Made by a program: the position numbers and the translations under genes. This document shows positions 53,330 to 61,143 of a stretch of 62,746 nucleotides of DNA, piece by piece (position 1 is the stretch's first letter; each line of letters starts with the position of its first letter). The notes below the pieces were generated by a model that was not told the DNA's origin, did not search any database, and was given only the letters and a program-made list of their open reading frames with translations. The stretch comes from Tepidicella xavieri (lineage in GTDB: Bacteria; Pseudomonadota; Gammaproteobacteria; Burkholderiales; Burkholderiaceae_C), in assembly GCF_004363315.1 (NCBI RefSeq), contig NZ_SNYL01000014.1, forward strand, positions 1-62,746. The letters run 5' to 3'.

Positions 53330-53516
53330 TTTTTTTACTCCAAGGTCCGCCCGCCGGCCAGCGGGCTAAACTGCCCTCGTGTTTGACGTGCTGCTATTCC
53401 TCAAGCGCCGGTTCTTCTTTCGTCGCCCGCCCAAAACGCCGGCGACGCTTGGAGATGTGCTCCGTGCGGCGAACCACGCCCAGGACCAGTTCGACGAACT
53501 GCACAGGCGGCTGTGC

Positions 53517-53897
53517 TCATGGCTGCTCGACCTCGACCAGCGCCTCGTCGGTATCGAAGCGCGCATCGATCTGATCTTCGGCATACTCGACACCGCACAG
53601 AAACTCGACCACGGCGAACGCCAGCGCTTCGAGCGCATCCTGCGCGTTCTGGCGGAGTCGCTCCAGGCCGACCTGGTCGACCTCGACGTGCAGATGCTCC
53701 ATGGCCAGCCGTTCGGCGATGCCGACCGCGCGGCGCTGCATCGCAGCCAGCGGCTCGCCGCCCAGGCGGCGCTGGCGCTCAATCTCCTCGCCAATCTCTC
53801 GGTACAGCGCCGCCGCTAGACCGCGCGCGCCCGCGCGGCCCGAGCGGATGGCGTACAGCGTGCAGAAAAAATCGGCCTTTTCCAGCGCTTCAACCAT
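53517..53897 (-). CDS. Hypothetical early phage protein
   Basis: 126 residues from ATG 53897, which has a strong AAAGGAGA site; an upstream in-frame ATG at 53924 also overlaps the previous stop. Helical, acidic C-terminus (EALAFAVVEFLCGVEYAEDQ). The opposite strand also has a long open frame, but it lacks a ribosome site. Confidence 0.55.
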   Translation of the reverse strand: MVEALEKADFFCTLYAIRSGRAGARGLAAALYREIGEEIERQRRLGGEPLAAMQRRAVGIAERLAMEHLHVEVDQVGLERLRQNAQDALEALAFAVVEFLCGVEYAEDQIDARFDTDEALVEVEQP

Positions 53898-53923
53898 TTC
53901 GACTCTCCTTTGGGTTCGCCCCA

Positions 53924-54148
53924 TCAAATCTCCGCCACCCGGCAGCCCGTGCAATCCTCGCGCGGGCAGGCCCGGCAGATCGCCTGCGGATCCAGCGCCG
54001 CCGCCCGCCGCGCCGCATCCACCACCGCCACGAGGCGCGCATAGCGCTCTGTGAGGCTGGTGTTCTCGGTCGGGTATTTGCCCGACCGAATCTGGCTGGC
54101 GGTGGGCTTGCTGCACCCCAGGATCACGGCGATGTCCTCCAGCGTCAT
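53924..54148 (-). CDS. Small HTH protein with C-terminal cysteines
   Basis: 74 residues: MTLEDIAVILGCSKPTASQI (helix-turn-helix), then CRACPREDCTGCRVAEI, a possible metal site. It directly follows the MuB-like gene. Possibly an early regulator. Confidence 0.65.
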   Translation of the reverse strand: MTLEDIAVILGCSKPTASQIRSGKYPTENTSLTERYARLVAVVDAARRAAALDPQAICRACPREDCTGCRVAEI

Positions 54149-54150
54149 CC

Positions 54151-54885
54151 TTACGCCGCCTCCACCGCATGCCGGTTGGCCATCCAGCCGCACGCAAGGT
54201 CAAGGACGGCCGGCGTGAGCGATTGCAAGCCGTTGTTTTTCATGATGCGCAGACACTCGCCTGCGAGTTCGACGGCCTCGCGGAAATTACCCTTGCGGCA
54301 GCCCTGCCAGAACGTCGTCACCATCTCGCGGTCGGCCACCTCGCCAAAAGCCGGGCGCATCACGTGCGTATAGGTCTCGGCGCGGTCGAGGTGCCGCGTG
54401 GCCACCCGTTTCGGGCCGATGCGGCTGCCCAGTTGCAGCAGCAGGCCGCGCGTGCGCGCCGCCGTGAACTGCCGCTCGTACATCTCGGTGCCGATGAGGA
54501 TCACCGCCACCGCGCACTCGTCGGCCAGATAACGCAGCGCCTCCAGCACGCGCCAGCCGCACTTGTTGGCCTCATCCACCACCAAAAGCACCCGTTCGGC
54601 GTCATCGCCGCGCCGCAGCAACCGCTCCGCCGCGCCCGCGCCCTCGATGCCCAGTCCCGCCGCCACGGCCATCAGCATCTGGTGCCGCGTGATGCCGTCC
54701 CACGCCGCCACGCGCAGCGCCCGGTGGCGCTCGGCGATCGCGCGCCCGGCCATGGTCTTGCCAGACCCCGCCGGGCCGACGATCTCGCCGATGGGGTTGG
54801 CGCTATCCAGCACCAGATCGGCCAGCGCCAGCGCCTCCCTCAGCACCTTGGTGTCGCGGATGTCCGCGTTTTTTGCCATAATCAC
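54151..54885 (-). CDS. MuB-like AAA+ ATPase, transposition target selector
   Basis: 244 residues. Walker A GPAGSGKT at 37-44 and Walker B VLLVVDEANKC near 99-109, plus a VILIGTEMYERQF sensor-like strand. MuB/TnsC-type ATPases coat target DNA and activate the transposase. GTG 54885 overlaps the previous stop; ATG 54879 is the alternative. Confidence 0.88.
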   Translation of the reverse strand: MIMAKNADIRDTKVLREALALADLVLDSANPIGEIVGPAGSGKTMAGRAIAERHRALRVAAWDGITRHQMLMAVAAGLGIEGAGAAERLLRRGDDAERVLLVVDEANKCGWRVLEALRYLADECAVAVILIGTEMYERQFTAARTRGLLLQLGSRIGPKRVATRHLDRAETYTHVMRPAFGEVADREMVTTFWQGCRKGNFREAVELAGECLRIMKNNGLQSLTPAVLDLACGWMANRHAVEAA

Positions 54886-55322
54886 GTCGCTCCTTTCTTG
54901 CCGCCCTCAATCAGGCGCAGTTGCACACCCGGCCCGCCTTGCCCGCGGGCCGTCTCCTTCAAAGCCTTCAGGCGCTGCAACGCCTCGCGCGTCTCTTTGG
55001 CGCGCGCATCCACCTCGTGGCGGTACAGCGTGCCCTGCCGGTAGCCGTGCAGATAGCCCTTCAGCGCATACTCCGGCGGGCGCTCTTTCGGCAGCCCGTG
55101 CACGCCGTGCTCGTAGCCCAGCGCCTGCCAAACCATCGCATTGGCGCCGTACAGCGCCCCCAGCCACAGCTCGCTGCCCTCCCTGGCCCAGGTGTCCACC
55201 CGGGCCATGGCCCGGTACAGCAGCTTTTCCAGCGGCACGCCCTCATCCACCAGCGCGCGCGCCGCCTCATAGCCGCGCGTAAAGCCCAGCTCGAACGGGT
55301 CGTCGTAGGGGTGGTCGCTCAT
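54882..55322 (-). CDS. Hypothetical protein between transposase A and B genes
   Basis: 146 residues: DDPFELGFTRGYEAARALVD, YGANAMVWQALGYEHGVHGL, GYLHGYRQGTLYRHEVDARA. No known family. Its ATG overlaps the transposase stop and its stop overlaps the ATPase start, so it is translated within the transposition unit; a third transposition factor is conceivable. Confidence 0.6.
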   Translation of the reverse strand: MSDHPYDDPFELGFTRGYEAARALVDEGVPLEKLLYRAMARVDTWAREGSELWLGALYGANAMVWQALGYEHGVHGLPKERPPEYALKGYLHGYRQGTLYRHEVDARAKETREALQRLKALKETARGQGGPGVQLRLIEGGKKGAT

Positions 55323-57337
55323 AGCCCCATCTCCCGCGCGAGCCGCGTCTCTTCGTCATCCTCCACGCCGTAGCGGTTGAGCTTCTCGGCATCCAGCCGG
55401 ATCTGGCGGCGCTCGTTGATCTGCTCGATCTTCTTTCTGTAGTGCGCCCGCATCCCCTCCATCAGCGCCGCCACCTCGGGCGTCGGCTCCACCGCCTGCT
55501 TGGCCGCCTCGGCGCGCGCGAGCGTCTCATCCAGTCCGTGCAATTCGGCCAGCGTGCCTGCCAGCCGCCGCTCATCCAGCGGCCCGCCTGCGCTGGCCGC
55601 CAGCTCCCCGGTCAGCGTCGCCAGCGCCTTGGCGCGCCGGTTGGCCTCGCGGGCGCCTGCCGGGTCGGTGATGCCATACACCCGCTCGCGCTCGGCCATG
55701 CCCAGAATGCGCTGACCGTCCAGGATGTACGCCACCCCGCCCAGCCGGTCCGAGACGATGCGCGGCACCGCCACCGTCACCCGGCCCTCGATCGCCATCA
55801 GGAAGTCGGCAAAGTACGTCGTCCCGCCCACGCTCACCGTGCCGCGCACCACGCGACGCTCGTGGTAGTCGGCAAACGCCAGCGCCAGCAGCAGCCGGTC
55901 GATGCGCCAGGGCGCCCAATTGGTGGCCAGAGCCTGCTCCAGCCGCTGCTGCGGGCTCAGGCCGCCCATGTGCTCCGCCCCCGGCTGCGGCGTGGCGTGG
56001 TAGTCGGCCAGCGTCCTGCCCAGCCACTCCCGCACCTCCTCAAAGCGCGCCGGCTGCACCCCTTTGCCCAGCGTCACCACCTTCTTGGTCATGCGGTTGC
56101 CGCCCACGTAGCCCAACCACCAGCCCAGCCAGTCCGTCAGGTTCCCGAAAACCCCTTCGATGCGCTTGGCGCGGGGCCGGAAGGGGATGGATCGAATCAC
56201 CCGCCGATCCTCCGGCGCGGTGCTGGCCTCATCAACCGCAAACTGCGCCCCGGTCAAATCCGCCAGGCGCTTGGCCGCCAGCAGCATCTCGTCCCACTTG
56301 TATTCCGACCCGTTGTCCAGATACAGCCGCTTGGGCGCGCCGAATGGCGCCTCCTCGCACATGCGCGCAAAACTCGCCGCCACATGCTCGCGCCGGATGC
56401 CCTCGCCGGCATCCAGCAACACCAGGTCGCCCCACAGCCAGTTGGTGGCGATGTCATGCCAGGCAATCAGCCGGGCATAGGCCGTCGAGCCATCCTCGCG
56501 CAGCACCGGGATGTCCAGCGGCGTGATGTCGCCGCACACCAAATCGCCCGGCATCAACCACGCCGCCGTGCGCTTCACCGGGGCCAGATGCCGGTCGTAA
56601 ATGCCCTTGGCATCCCGCCGCGCCCGGCCCGCCACCCGGAAATACTGCCCCTCCGCCGCCAGATAGCGCCTAGGAGCCGGAATCGACAGCAGCCCCGCCG
56701 CCCACTCGCGCGGGCAGCCCTCTGTCATCAAGTCCCGCGCCACCGCAGCGGTGGCCTTGAGCCAACACTGCCGCTCGCTGGGTGCGCCCGCCACCCACGC
56801 CTGCCGCACCGCCTGCCGCATGCGCTCGGCCAGCCGCGCCACATCCACTGCCTGCGGCCAGTGCTGCACCACCGCATCGGCCCAGGCCACCCAGCGCTCG
56901 CCAATCAGCGTGCGCGCCTGCCCGCGGTCGCGCCGCTGGCCCATGCGCGCCAGCGCCATCACACCGCCCTCGCGCGCGCGCTCCGCCAGCCGGTACACCT
57001 GCGCCACCGACAGCTTCATGTCACGCCCGATCTGCTGCGCCATCTCACGCCGCCCGCGCGCGCGCTCCGGCAGGTCGATCAGCGGCTTGAGCACCAACAT
57101 CAGGTCGCGCGCGCGCTGCACACGCTCAAAGTCATCATCCCGCGGCACCGCGATCGGCTCCAGCAGCCCGATGTGCAGGCCACCACCCCCGCCGGTGAGC
57201 CCACCCGCGCCGGTGGCCGCCGGGCTGGTGTGGGCGGGGAGAGGGCGTACCCCCGCCTGGATGAGCTCGCCGCCGGGGGCGGAAAAGGCAGGCGCGACAT
57301 CCGGCGTAGCAACAGCTACTTTTGGCGTAGCGGCCAT
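55319..57337 (-). CDS. MuA-like DDE transposase
   Basis: 672 residues from ATG 57337, which overlaps the preceding stop by ATGA. DDE residues by alignment to MuA motifs: D270 (DLVCGDITPLD), D341 (RLYLDNGSEYK), E394 (AKRIEGVFGN). A helix-turn-helix (MKLSVAQVYRLAERAREGG) precedes the core, and a charged C-terminal tail could contact MuB. The frame stays open upstream to 57853, giving a possible 844-residue form with an extra N-terminal HTH. Confidence 0.92.
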   Translation of the reverse strand: MAATPKVAVATPDVAPAFSAPGGELIQAGVRPLPAHTSPAATGAGGLTGGGGGLHIGLLEPIAVPRDDDFERVQRARDLMLVLKPLIDLPERARGRREMAQQIGRDMKLSVAQVYRLAERAREGGVMALARMGQRRDRGQARTLIGERWVAWADAVVQHWPQAVDVARLAERMRQAVRQAWVAGAPSERQCWLKATAAVARDLMTEGCPREWAAGLLSIPAPRRYLAAEGQYFRVAGRARRDAKGIYDRHLAPVKRTAAWLMPGDLVCGDITPLDIPVLREDGSTAYARLIAWHDIATNWLWGDLVLLDAGEGIRREHVAASFARMCEEAPFGAPKRLYLDNGSEYKWDEMLLAAKRLADLTGAQFAVDEASTAPEDRRVIRSIPFRPRAKRIEGVFGNLTDWLGWWLGYVGGNRMTKKVVTLGKGVQPARFEEVREWLGRTLADYHATPQPGAEHMGGLSPQQRLEQALATNWAPWRIDRLLLALAFADYHERRVVRGTVSVGGTTYFADFLMAIEGRVTVAVPRIVSDRLGGVAYILDGQRILGMAERERVYGITDPAGAREANRRAKALATLTGELAASAGGPLDERRLAGTLAELHGLDETLARAEAAKQAVEPTPEVAALMEGMRAHYRKKIEQINERRQIRLDAEKLNRYGVEDDEETRLAREMGL

Positions 57338-57573
57338 CACCGCACGCGCTCCCCGCGCCGGTTGAACACCTTCGGCGCCGCATGCGGGCACACCTTCAAC
57401 ACCCGCGCCACAGCCTCCAAGCGGTCCCCGTACACCGAATCCGCCAGCCCCGCCGCGTTCTTCCGCACCGCCCAGCACAGCCGCCACCGCACCGGCGAGG
57501 CCGGCGTGCCGTTGCCAATGCGCTCGATCACCGCCACCAGCCGGTCGGCCTCGTCCATGTAGCAGTACTGCAT
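57337..57573 (-). CDS. Small early gene coupled to the transposase
   Basis: 78 residues: MQYCYMDEADRLVAVIERIG, PVRWRLCWAVRKNAAGLADS, LEAVARVLKVCPHAAPKVFN. A perfect GGAGG lies 8 nt upstream of ATG 57573 and the stop overlaps the transposase ATG, so it looks real although another long frame covers it. Function unknown. Confidence 0.6.
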   Translation of the reverse strand: MQYCYMDEADRLVAVIERIGNGTPASPVRWRLCWAVRKNAAGLADSVYGDRLEAVARVLKVCPHAAPKVFNRRGERVR

Positions 57574-57853
57574 CGCTTTCACCTCCGTTCATCTGCGCGA
57601 CCGCCTGCCGTGCTTGGTACAGCTCGACCGCATGCCGCACGTCCACCACCCGCCCGCGCCGCGCAAATGCCCTCGGCAGGTCCGCCACCCGCCAGCGCTT
57701 CGCCCCGCCCACCCCGGCGCGGTCGTGGTGCGGCGGCCACTCGGGCGAGGTGGCCCATTTCTTGCGCACGGTCGAATACTCCACCCCGACCGCCTCGGCG
57801 ATCAGGGCCAGGTCCACCAGCTCAGTACACAAAGGCGCGGCGGGCATGGTCAT
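57574..57853 (-). CDS. MuA-type N-terminal HTH module without its own stop
   Basis: About 93 residues from ATG 57853 (CCGGAG upstream): DLALIAEAVGVEYSTVRKKW and HHDRAGVGGAKRWRVADLPR resemble the wHTH domain that starts Mu A. No stop follows before the next gene. The frame continues about 80 low-information residues into the transposase frame. Either a fused 844-residue transposase or a gene that lost its stop. The end given here is where the next gene starts. Confidence 0.55.
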
Positions 57854-58193
57854 AGCGCTCCGGTGCGCGGCGCCCGAAAGCTTCGAGCTCCTCGTAAATC
57901 GCTTCTGTGCCGTCCTCGTTGATCAGCGGCACCAGGCACTCCTGCTCGATGCGCCACAGCGCCTCGCGCAGCTGCATTGCCGACCAGATCGCCGCACCCA
58001 GGCGGAACCCGCTGCTCACGCGCCGCCGACCGCGCCCTGCCTGCCGCACCAGCGCGTGGTAGAGCAGGTGCGCCATCGCCGTCTCCAGGTTCATCGACCC
58101 GCCATTGACTTTCGCCTCATCGAGCACGCGCTCGATGTCCTGCGCCTTGATCTCGAAATGGCCCAACGGGAAGGGCAGCATGTGCTGGCTCAT
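57822..58193 (-). CDS. Hypothetical early phage protein
   Basis: 123 residues: LGHFEIKAQDIERVLDEAKV, NLETAMAHLLYHALVRQAGR, LVPLINEDGTEAIYEELEAF. No family recognised. ATGA-coupled to the Ner-like gene and overlapping the HTH module by 32 bp. Confidence 0.6.
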   Translation of the reverse strand: MSQHMLPFPLGHFEIKAQDIERVLDEAKVNGGSMNLETAMAHLLYHALVRQAGRGRRRVSSGFRLGAAIWSAMQLREALWRIEQECLVPLINEDGTEAIYEELEAFGRRAPERYDHARRAFVY

Positions 58194-58468
58194 GCCTTCA
58201 CCCCCTTGGCCGCTTCCCGCAGCCGCTCGATCAGCTCCTGCTCGGTGAGCCCTTCCGGCAGCACCACGCCGTCCTTGAGCCCCAGCGCCACCGCCACCTT
58301 GTGCGTCTTGCCGCTGCGCCCGATCAGGCGCCCCCGCGCCACCTCATTGACGATCTTCACGGACACCCCAAGCGACCGCGCCAGCTGCGACTGCGTGATC
58401 CCGATCCGGTCGAGCGCCGCCCGCGCGCGGGCCGCGCGCTCCTTGTCTATCCTTGCTGCGTCTGCCAT
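58190..58468 (-). CDS. Ner-like HTH regulator
   Basis: 92 residues from ATG 58468 (AGGTGG upstream). Helix-turn-helix GITQSQLARSLGVSVKIVNE at about residues 23-42, basic N-terminus. First gene of the early operon, divergent from the repressor: the position of Mu ner, which damps early and repressor promoters. Confidence 0.78.
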   Translation of the reverse strand: MADAARIDKERAARARAALDRIGITQSQLARSLGVSVKIVNEVARGRLIGRSGKTHKVAVALGLKDGVVLPEGLTEQELIERLREAAKGVKA

Positions 58469-58512
58469 AGTTCCACCTAGTGCATGTCGTAAGTGCGACG
58501 GTGGAATCATAT

Positions 58513-58528
58513 GAGAACTAAAGTTCTC
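58513..58528. promoter_or_regulatory. Palindromic operator between repressor and ner-like genes
   Basis: GAGAACT-AA-AGTTCTC, perfect 7-bp arms, 16 bp long. It lies in the 76-bp divergent gap, 17 bp before the repressor GTG. A natural site for dimeric HTH binding by the repressor or the Ner-like protein. Confidence 0.7.
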
Positions 58529-58544
58529 GTGTCAAGGGGTATGC

Positions 58545-58931
58545 GTGGATTTTTGTTATCGTCTCTCAGAAGAGCGAAAGCGCCTAGGTCTTACGCAAGC
58601 CGCCGCAGCCGAGATTTGCGGCGTAAGTCGTGAGATGTGGGGCAAATATGAAAGAGGGGCAGCATCGCCAGGGTGCGATGTTGTGGCTAAATTTGCAGCC
58701 GCCGGCGCAGACGTTACCTACATCCTCACCGGCCGCCGTGAGCGCCCGGCCTCGGAGCTCACCGACCGCGCCCGCCTGCTCGCTGCCATCGAGGCCATCG
58801 AGGCCGGACTGGGCGACAAGCGCCTGCCGCCCGCCAAGAAGGCCGAGGCCATCCTGCTCGCCTACGAGCTCCTCGCCGAGCCCGCCGCCAGCCGCGACAA
58901 CGTCGTCGAGCTCATCCGCCGCGTGGCATGA
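58545..58931 (+). CDS. XRE-family phage repressor
   Basis: 128 residues from GTG 58545. XRE helix-turn-helix at about 4-60 (RLSEERKRLGLTQAAAAEIC, SREMWGKYERGAASPG, ILTGRR). A short helical C-terminus may dimerise; no peptidase domain is present, so induction would not go by LexA-like self-cleavage. Probably maintains lysogeny. Confidence 0.8.
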   Translation: MDFCYRLSEERKRLGLTQAAAAEICGVSREMWGKYERGAASPGCDVVAKFAAAGADVTYILTGRRERPASELTDRARLLAAIEAIEAGLGDKRLPPAKKAEAILLAYELLAEPAASRDNVVELIRRVA

Positions 58932-59056
58932 ACGGGTGAAACTTCAAGATCGAACGGGTGAAACTTAACGGGTGAAACTTCCCCAACGGGTGAAACTTAA
59001 CAGGTGAAACTTCCGGTGAAGTTTCACCTGTTCGTAGCGGCGAAGTTTCACCCTTT
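58931..59056. repeat. Array of seven 14-bp boxes (AACGGGTGAAACTT)
   Basis: Exact copies at 58931-58944, 58953-58966, 58967-58980 and 58985-58998; AACAGGTGAAACTT at 58999-59012; inverted copies at 59019-59032 (exact complement of the fifth) and 59043-59056 (one change). Copies five and six form a 15-bp-arm hairpin with a CGGT loop. It fills the space between the repressor and the next gene. Iteron-like or multi-operator control element. Confidence 0.85.
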
Positions 59057-59077
59057 CATCAACCACGGAGGAACCAC

Positions 59078-59695
59078 ATGGAAGACAAGAAACAGAAGCT
59101 CGTCAGCCTTGTCCGAGAGGCCGCGCAACCGCCCAAGAAGCGCCGCGCCGCGCCCAGGAAGCTCGCTCAGTCCGTGCGCATCGATGGCAGCCACAACATC
59201 GTCGGCGACGGCAACACCGTCATCCATGCCCACGCCGTGCGCCAGATCAACCGCATCGATCCGACCAAGGGCGAGCTCACCGAGGCGCAAAAGTCGAAGC
59301 TCACAGAGCTCCTCAACGCCTGGATCAGCGCCCACAACACCATCCGCGTGCGCGCCAAGCCGCTCACCCATGCCGCTGCATGGTCTTCATTTAAAAGGAA
59401 ATTTCAGGTCACGAGCTACCACTACCTGCCCTCCGCCCGCTATGAAGAGGCGCTCCAGTGGCTCATGCAGAAGCGCGCTCAAATCGACGGCATGAAGACC
59501 GCCCCGATGCGCGATCCAGCCTGGCGAGCCCGCCAGATCGCCTACATCAAGGCCCGCTGCAAGAACCAGCTCGGCGACGAGCGCTGCTACCAGCCCTACA
59601 TCGAACGCACCTTCGGCAAGACCTCCCTGTCCGACCTCGATGAAGCCGAACTCGCCCGCACGAAGTCCTACATCGCCCACAAAAAAGCGCCCTGA
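59078..59695 (+). CDS. ORF6C-like phage regulatory protein
   Basis: 205 residues. N-terminal basic region (PPKKRRAAPRKLAQSVR), a GSHNIVGDGNTVIHAH turn-rich stretch, then ELTEAQKSKLTELLNAWIS and AAWSSFKRKFQVTSYHYLPS, which resemble the ORF6C domain of phage antirepressor-type proteins. GGAGGAACC precedes the ATG. Next to the repressor and the 14-bp array, so probably in lysogeny control. Confidence 0.68.
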   Translation: MEDKKQKLVSLVREAAQPPKKRRAAPRKLAQSVRIDGSHNIVGDGNTVIHAHAVRQINRIDPTKGELTEAQKSKLTELLNAWISAHNTIRVRAKPLTHAAAWSSFKRKFQVTSYHYLPSARYEEALQWLMQKRAQIDGMKTAPMRDPAWRARQIAYIKARCKNQLGDERCYQPYIERTFGKTSLSDLDEAELARTKSYIAHKKAP

Positions 59696-59727
59696 CGGAC
59701 GCTGCGCTCATAGTTTCAGCGCGTTTT

Positions 59728-59872
59728 TTGTCGCATGCAATGCGAGCACGCCCGCGTTTCTGTGGATAAGTGATCTAACCTATTGTTGTACCGCTATTTT
59801 TCGTCACTTCCCACTATTTCCCGCGACCTTTTTGTCTCATTAACTTCGTCGCATCCAATCTTTTCATCCCTA
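59728..59872. repeat. Prophage right end with transposase-type sites
   Basis: TTGTCGCATGCAATGCGAGC (59728-59747, identical to 47912-47931). Read inward this is CGCATTGCATGCGACAAAAA, like the left end. GTCGCATCCAA at 59848-59858 mirrors the left terminal site at equal distance (25 bp) from the end. TTTTTGTCTCATT (about 59829-59841) is a third related motif. The region from 59696 has no gene and is AT-richer. Confidence 0.6.
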
Positions 59873-59876
59873 CCAG
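59873..59876. repeat. Right copy of the prophage target duplication (CCAG)
   Basis: CCAG after the right phage end CCCTA; host sequence continues GGCGCTTCC in the EAL reading frame. Confidence 0.65.
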
Positions 59877-60488
59877 GGCGCTTCCGCCGGCGAGGTGCTG
59901 GCCGCCGTGCGGCCCGACCAGCTCTACACCTTCGACCAGACCTGCCGCGTCCTGGCGATCGACACCGCCCAGCGCCTGGGCATGGACACCTACCTGTCCA
60001 TCAACTTCCTGCCCAATGCCGTCTACGAGCCGGCCACCTGCATCCGCCTGACCCTGGCGGCGGCGCGCAAGGTCGGCTTCTCGCCGGAGCGCCTCATTTT
60101 CGAGATGACCGAATCGGAGAAGATGCGCGATCCGGGCCATGCGCTGCGCATCATCAAAGACTACCAGCAGCGCGGCTTCCTGACGGCCATCGACGACTTC
60201 GGCGCCGGCTACTCCGGCCTGAACCTGCTGGCCGAATTCCAGCCGCACATCGTCAAGCTGGACATGGCGCTGACGCGCGACATCGACCGCGATGCCGTGC
60301 GGCGGGCCATCGTCGGTGGCGTCATCGGCACCTGCAAGGCGCTGGGCTGCCAGATCATTGCCGAAGGCATCGAGCGCCGCGAGGAACTCCACACCCTGCG
60401 CGACATGGGCGTGACGCTGTTTCAGGGCTATCTGCTGGCCCGCCCCGCCCTCGAAGCCTTGCCCGAACCCGACTGGCGCGCCTGCTGA
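59877..60488 (+). pseudogene. 3' part of the interrupted EAL-domain phosphodiesterase
   Basis: Residues 57-259 of the disrupted gene. Catalytic features are intact: INFLPNAVY (Asn), LIFEMTES (Glu), AIDDFGAGYSGL (Asp-Asp), VKLDMAL (Lys), IAEGIERREE (Glu) and LFQGYLLARP (Gln). It lacks the EAL signature itself, which is on the other side of the prophage. A shorter product could start inside but would lack the first metal ligand. Confidence 0.92.
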
Positions 60489-60498
60489 CCCCGTCTCC

Positions 60499-61128
60499 AT
60501 GGACCTCAAGCCCCTCATCACCCTGTTGGCCATCGTCAACCCGCTGGCCATCGTGCCCTTTTTCATCCACTACACGCAAGGCTTCTCCAAGGCGCAACTG
60601 CGGCGCACCGTGCTCACGGCCTCGTTCAGCGCCTTCGCCGTGATTGCCACGGCCGCCGTGCTGGGTCTGAAGATTCTGGAGTTCTTCAGCATCTCGCTGG
60701 CCAGCTTTCAGGTCGGCGGCGGCATGCTGTTGCTCACGGCGGCCTTGTCCATGCTCAACGCCCAACCGGCCGAAGCCAAAACCACCCAAGACGAGGTGGA
60801 TGACGCCTCCGCGCGCGCCTCCATCGCCGTGGTGCCGCTGACCATCCCGCTGCTCACGGGGCCGGCCAGCATGTCCACGGTGGTGATCTATGCCGATCAG
60901 GCCCAGACCTTCTGGCAGCACGCCGCCCTGGTGGGCTATGGCGTGGTCATCGGGCTGGCCACGGCGGTGTGCTTCACGCTGGCCGAACCCATCGCCCGCG
61001 TGCTGGGCAAGACCGGCATCAACGTGATGACCCGGCTCATGGGGCTGATCCTGGCCGCGCTGGCGGTGGAACTGCTGGCCGGCGGGCTGGTCAAGCTCTT
61101 TCCGGCCCTCGGCGGCAGCGGCGCCTGA
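60499..61128 (+). CDS. MarC-family integral membrane protein
   Basis: 209 residues with about six membrane helices. LITLLAIVNPLAIVPFFIHY and VPLTIPLLTGPASMSTVVIY are MarC/UPF0056 signatures; GINVMTRLMGLILAALAVEL is the last helix. Once thought to confer multiple antibiotic resistance, the family has no settled function. It lies 10 bp after the EAL stop, so may have been cotranscribed with it, and the prophage may be polar. Confidence 0.92.
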   Translation: MDLKPLITLLAIVNPLAIVPFFIHYTQGFSKAQLRRTVLTASFSAFAVIATAAVLGLKILEFFSISLASFQVGGGMLLLTAALSMLNAQPAEAKTTQDEVDDASARASIAVVPLTIPLLTGPASMSTVVIYADQAQTFWQHAALVGYGVVIGLATAVCFTLAEPIARVLGKTGINVMTRLMGLILAALAVELLAGGLVKLFPALGGSGA

Positions 61129-61143
61129 GCGTTGCGGGGGGCG

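Larger units (their letters stand above)
22725..59872. mobile_element. Complete Mu-like transposable prophage with P2-type tail and a diversity-generating retroelement
   Basis: About 37.1 kb, close to Mu length. Evidence: an interrupted EAL gene at both borders, a short duplication, matching terminal sites (TT-N2-ATGCGAC ending at base 25 of each end), MuA/MuB-like genes, Ner-like and repressor genes, Mor, GemA, Mu-type terminase/portal/gpF/gpG/protease/capsid genes, a P2-type contractile tail, SAR endolysin with nested spanins, and a DGR. No integrase is present, as expected for replicative transposition. No structural gene is obviously broken, so it may be inducible. Confidence 0.93.

Noticed and set aside
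53379-53819. 146-codon plus-strand frame opposite an early gene
   Set aside because: Looks moderately protein-like, but has no ribosome site, while the minus-strand gene has AAAGGAGA and is in a coupled operon.
55442-57562. 706-codon plus-strand open frame opposite the transposase
   Set aside because: Pro/His/Arg-rich shadow of a gene with clear DDE motifs on the other strand.
58931-59056. CRISPR array
   Set aside because: Boxes are 14 bp with spacers of 0-8 bp and both orientations; no unique spacers and no cas genes.
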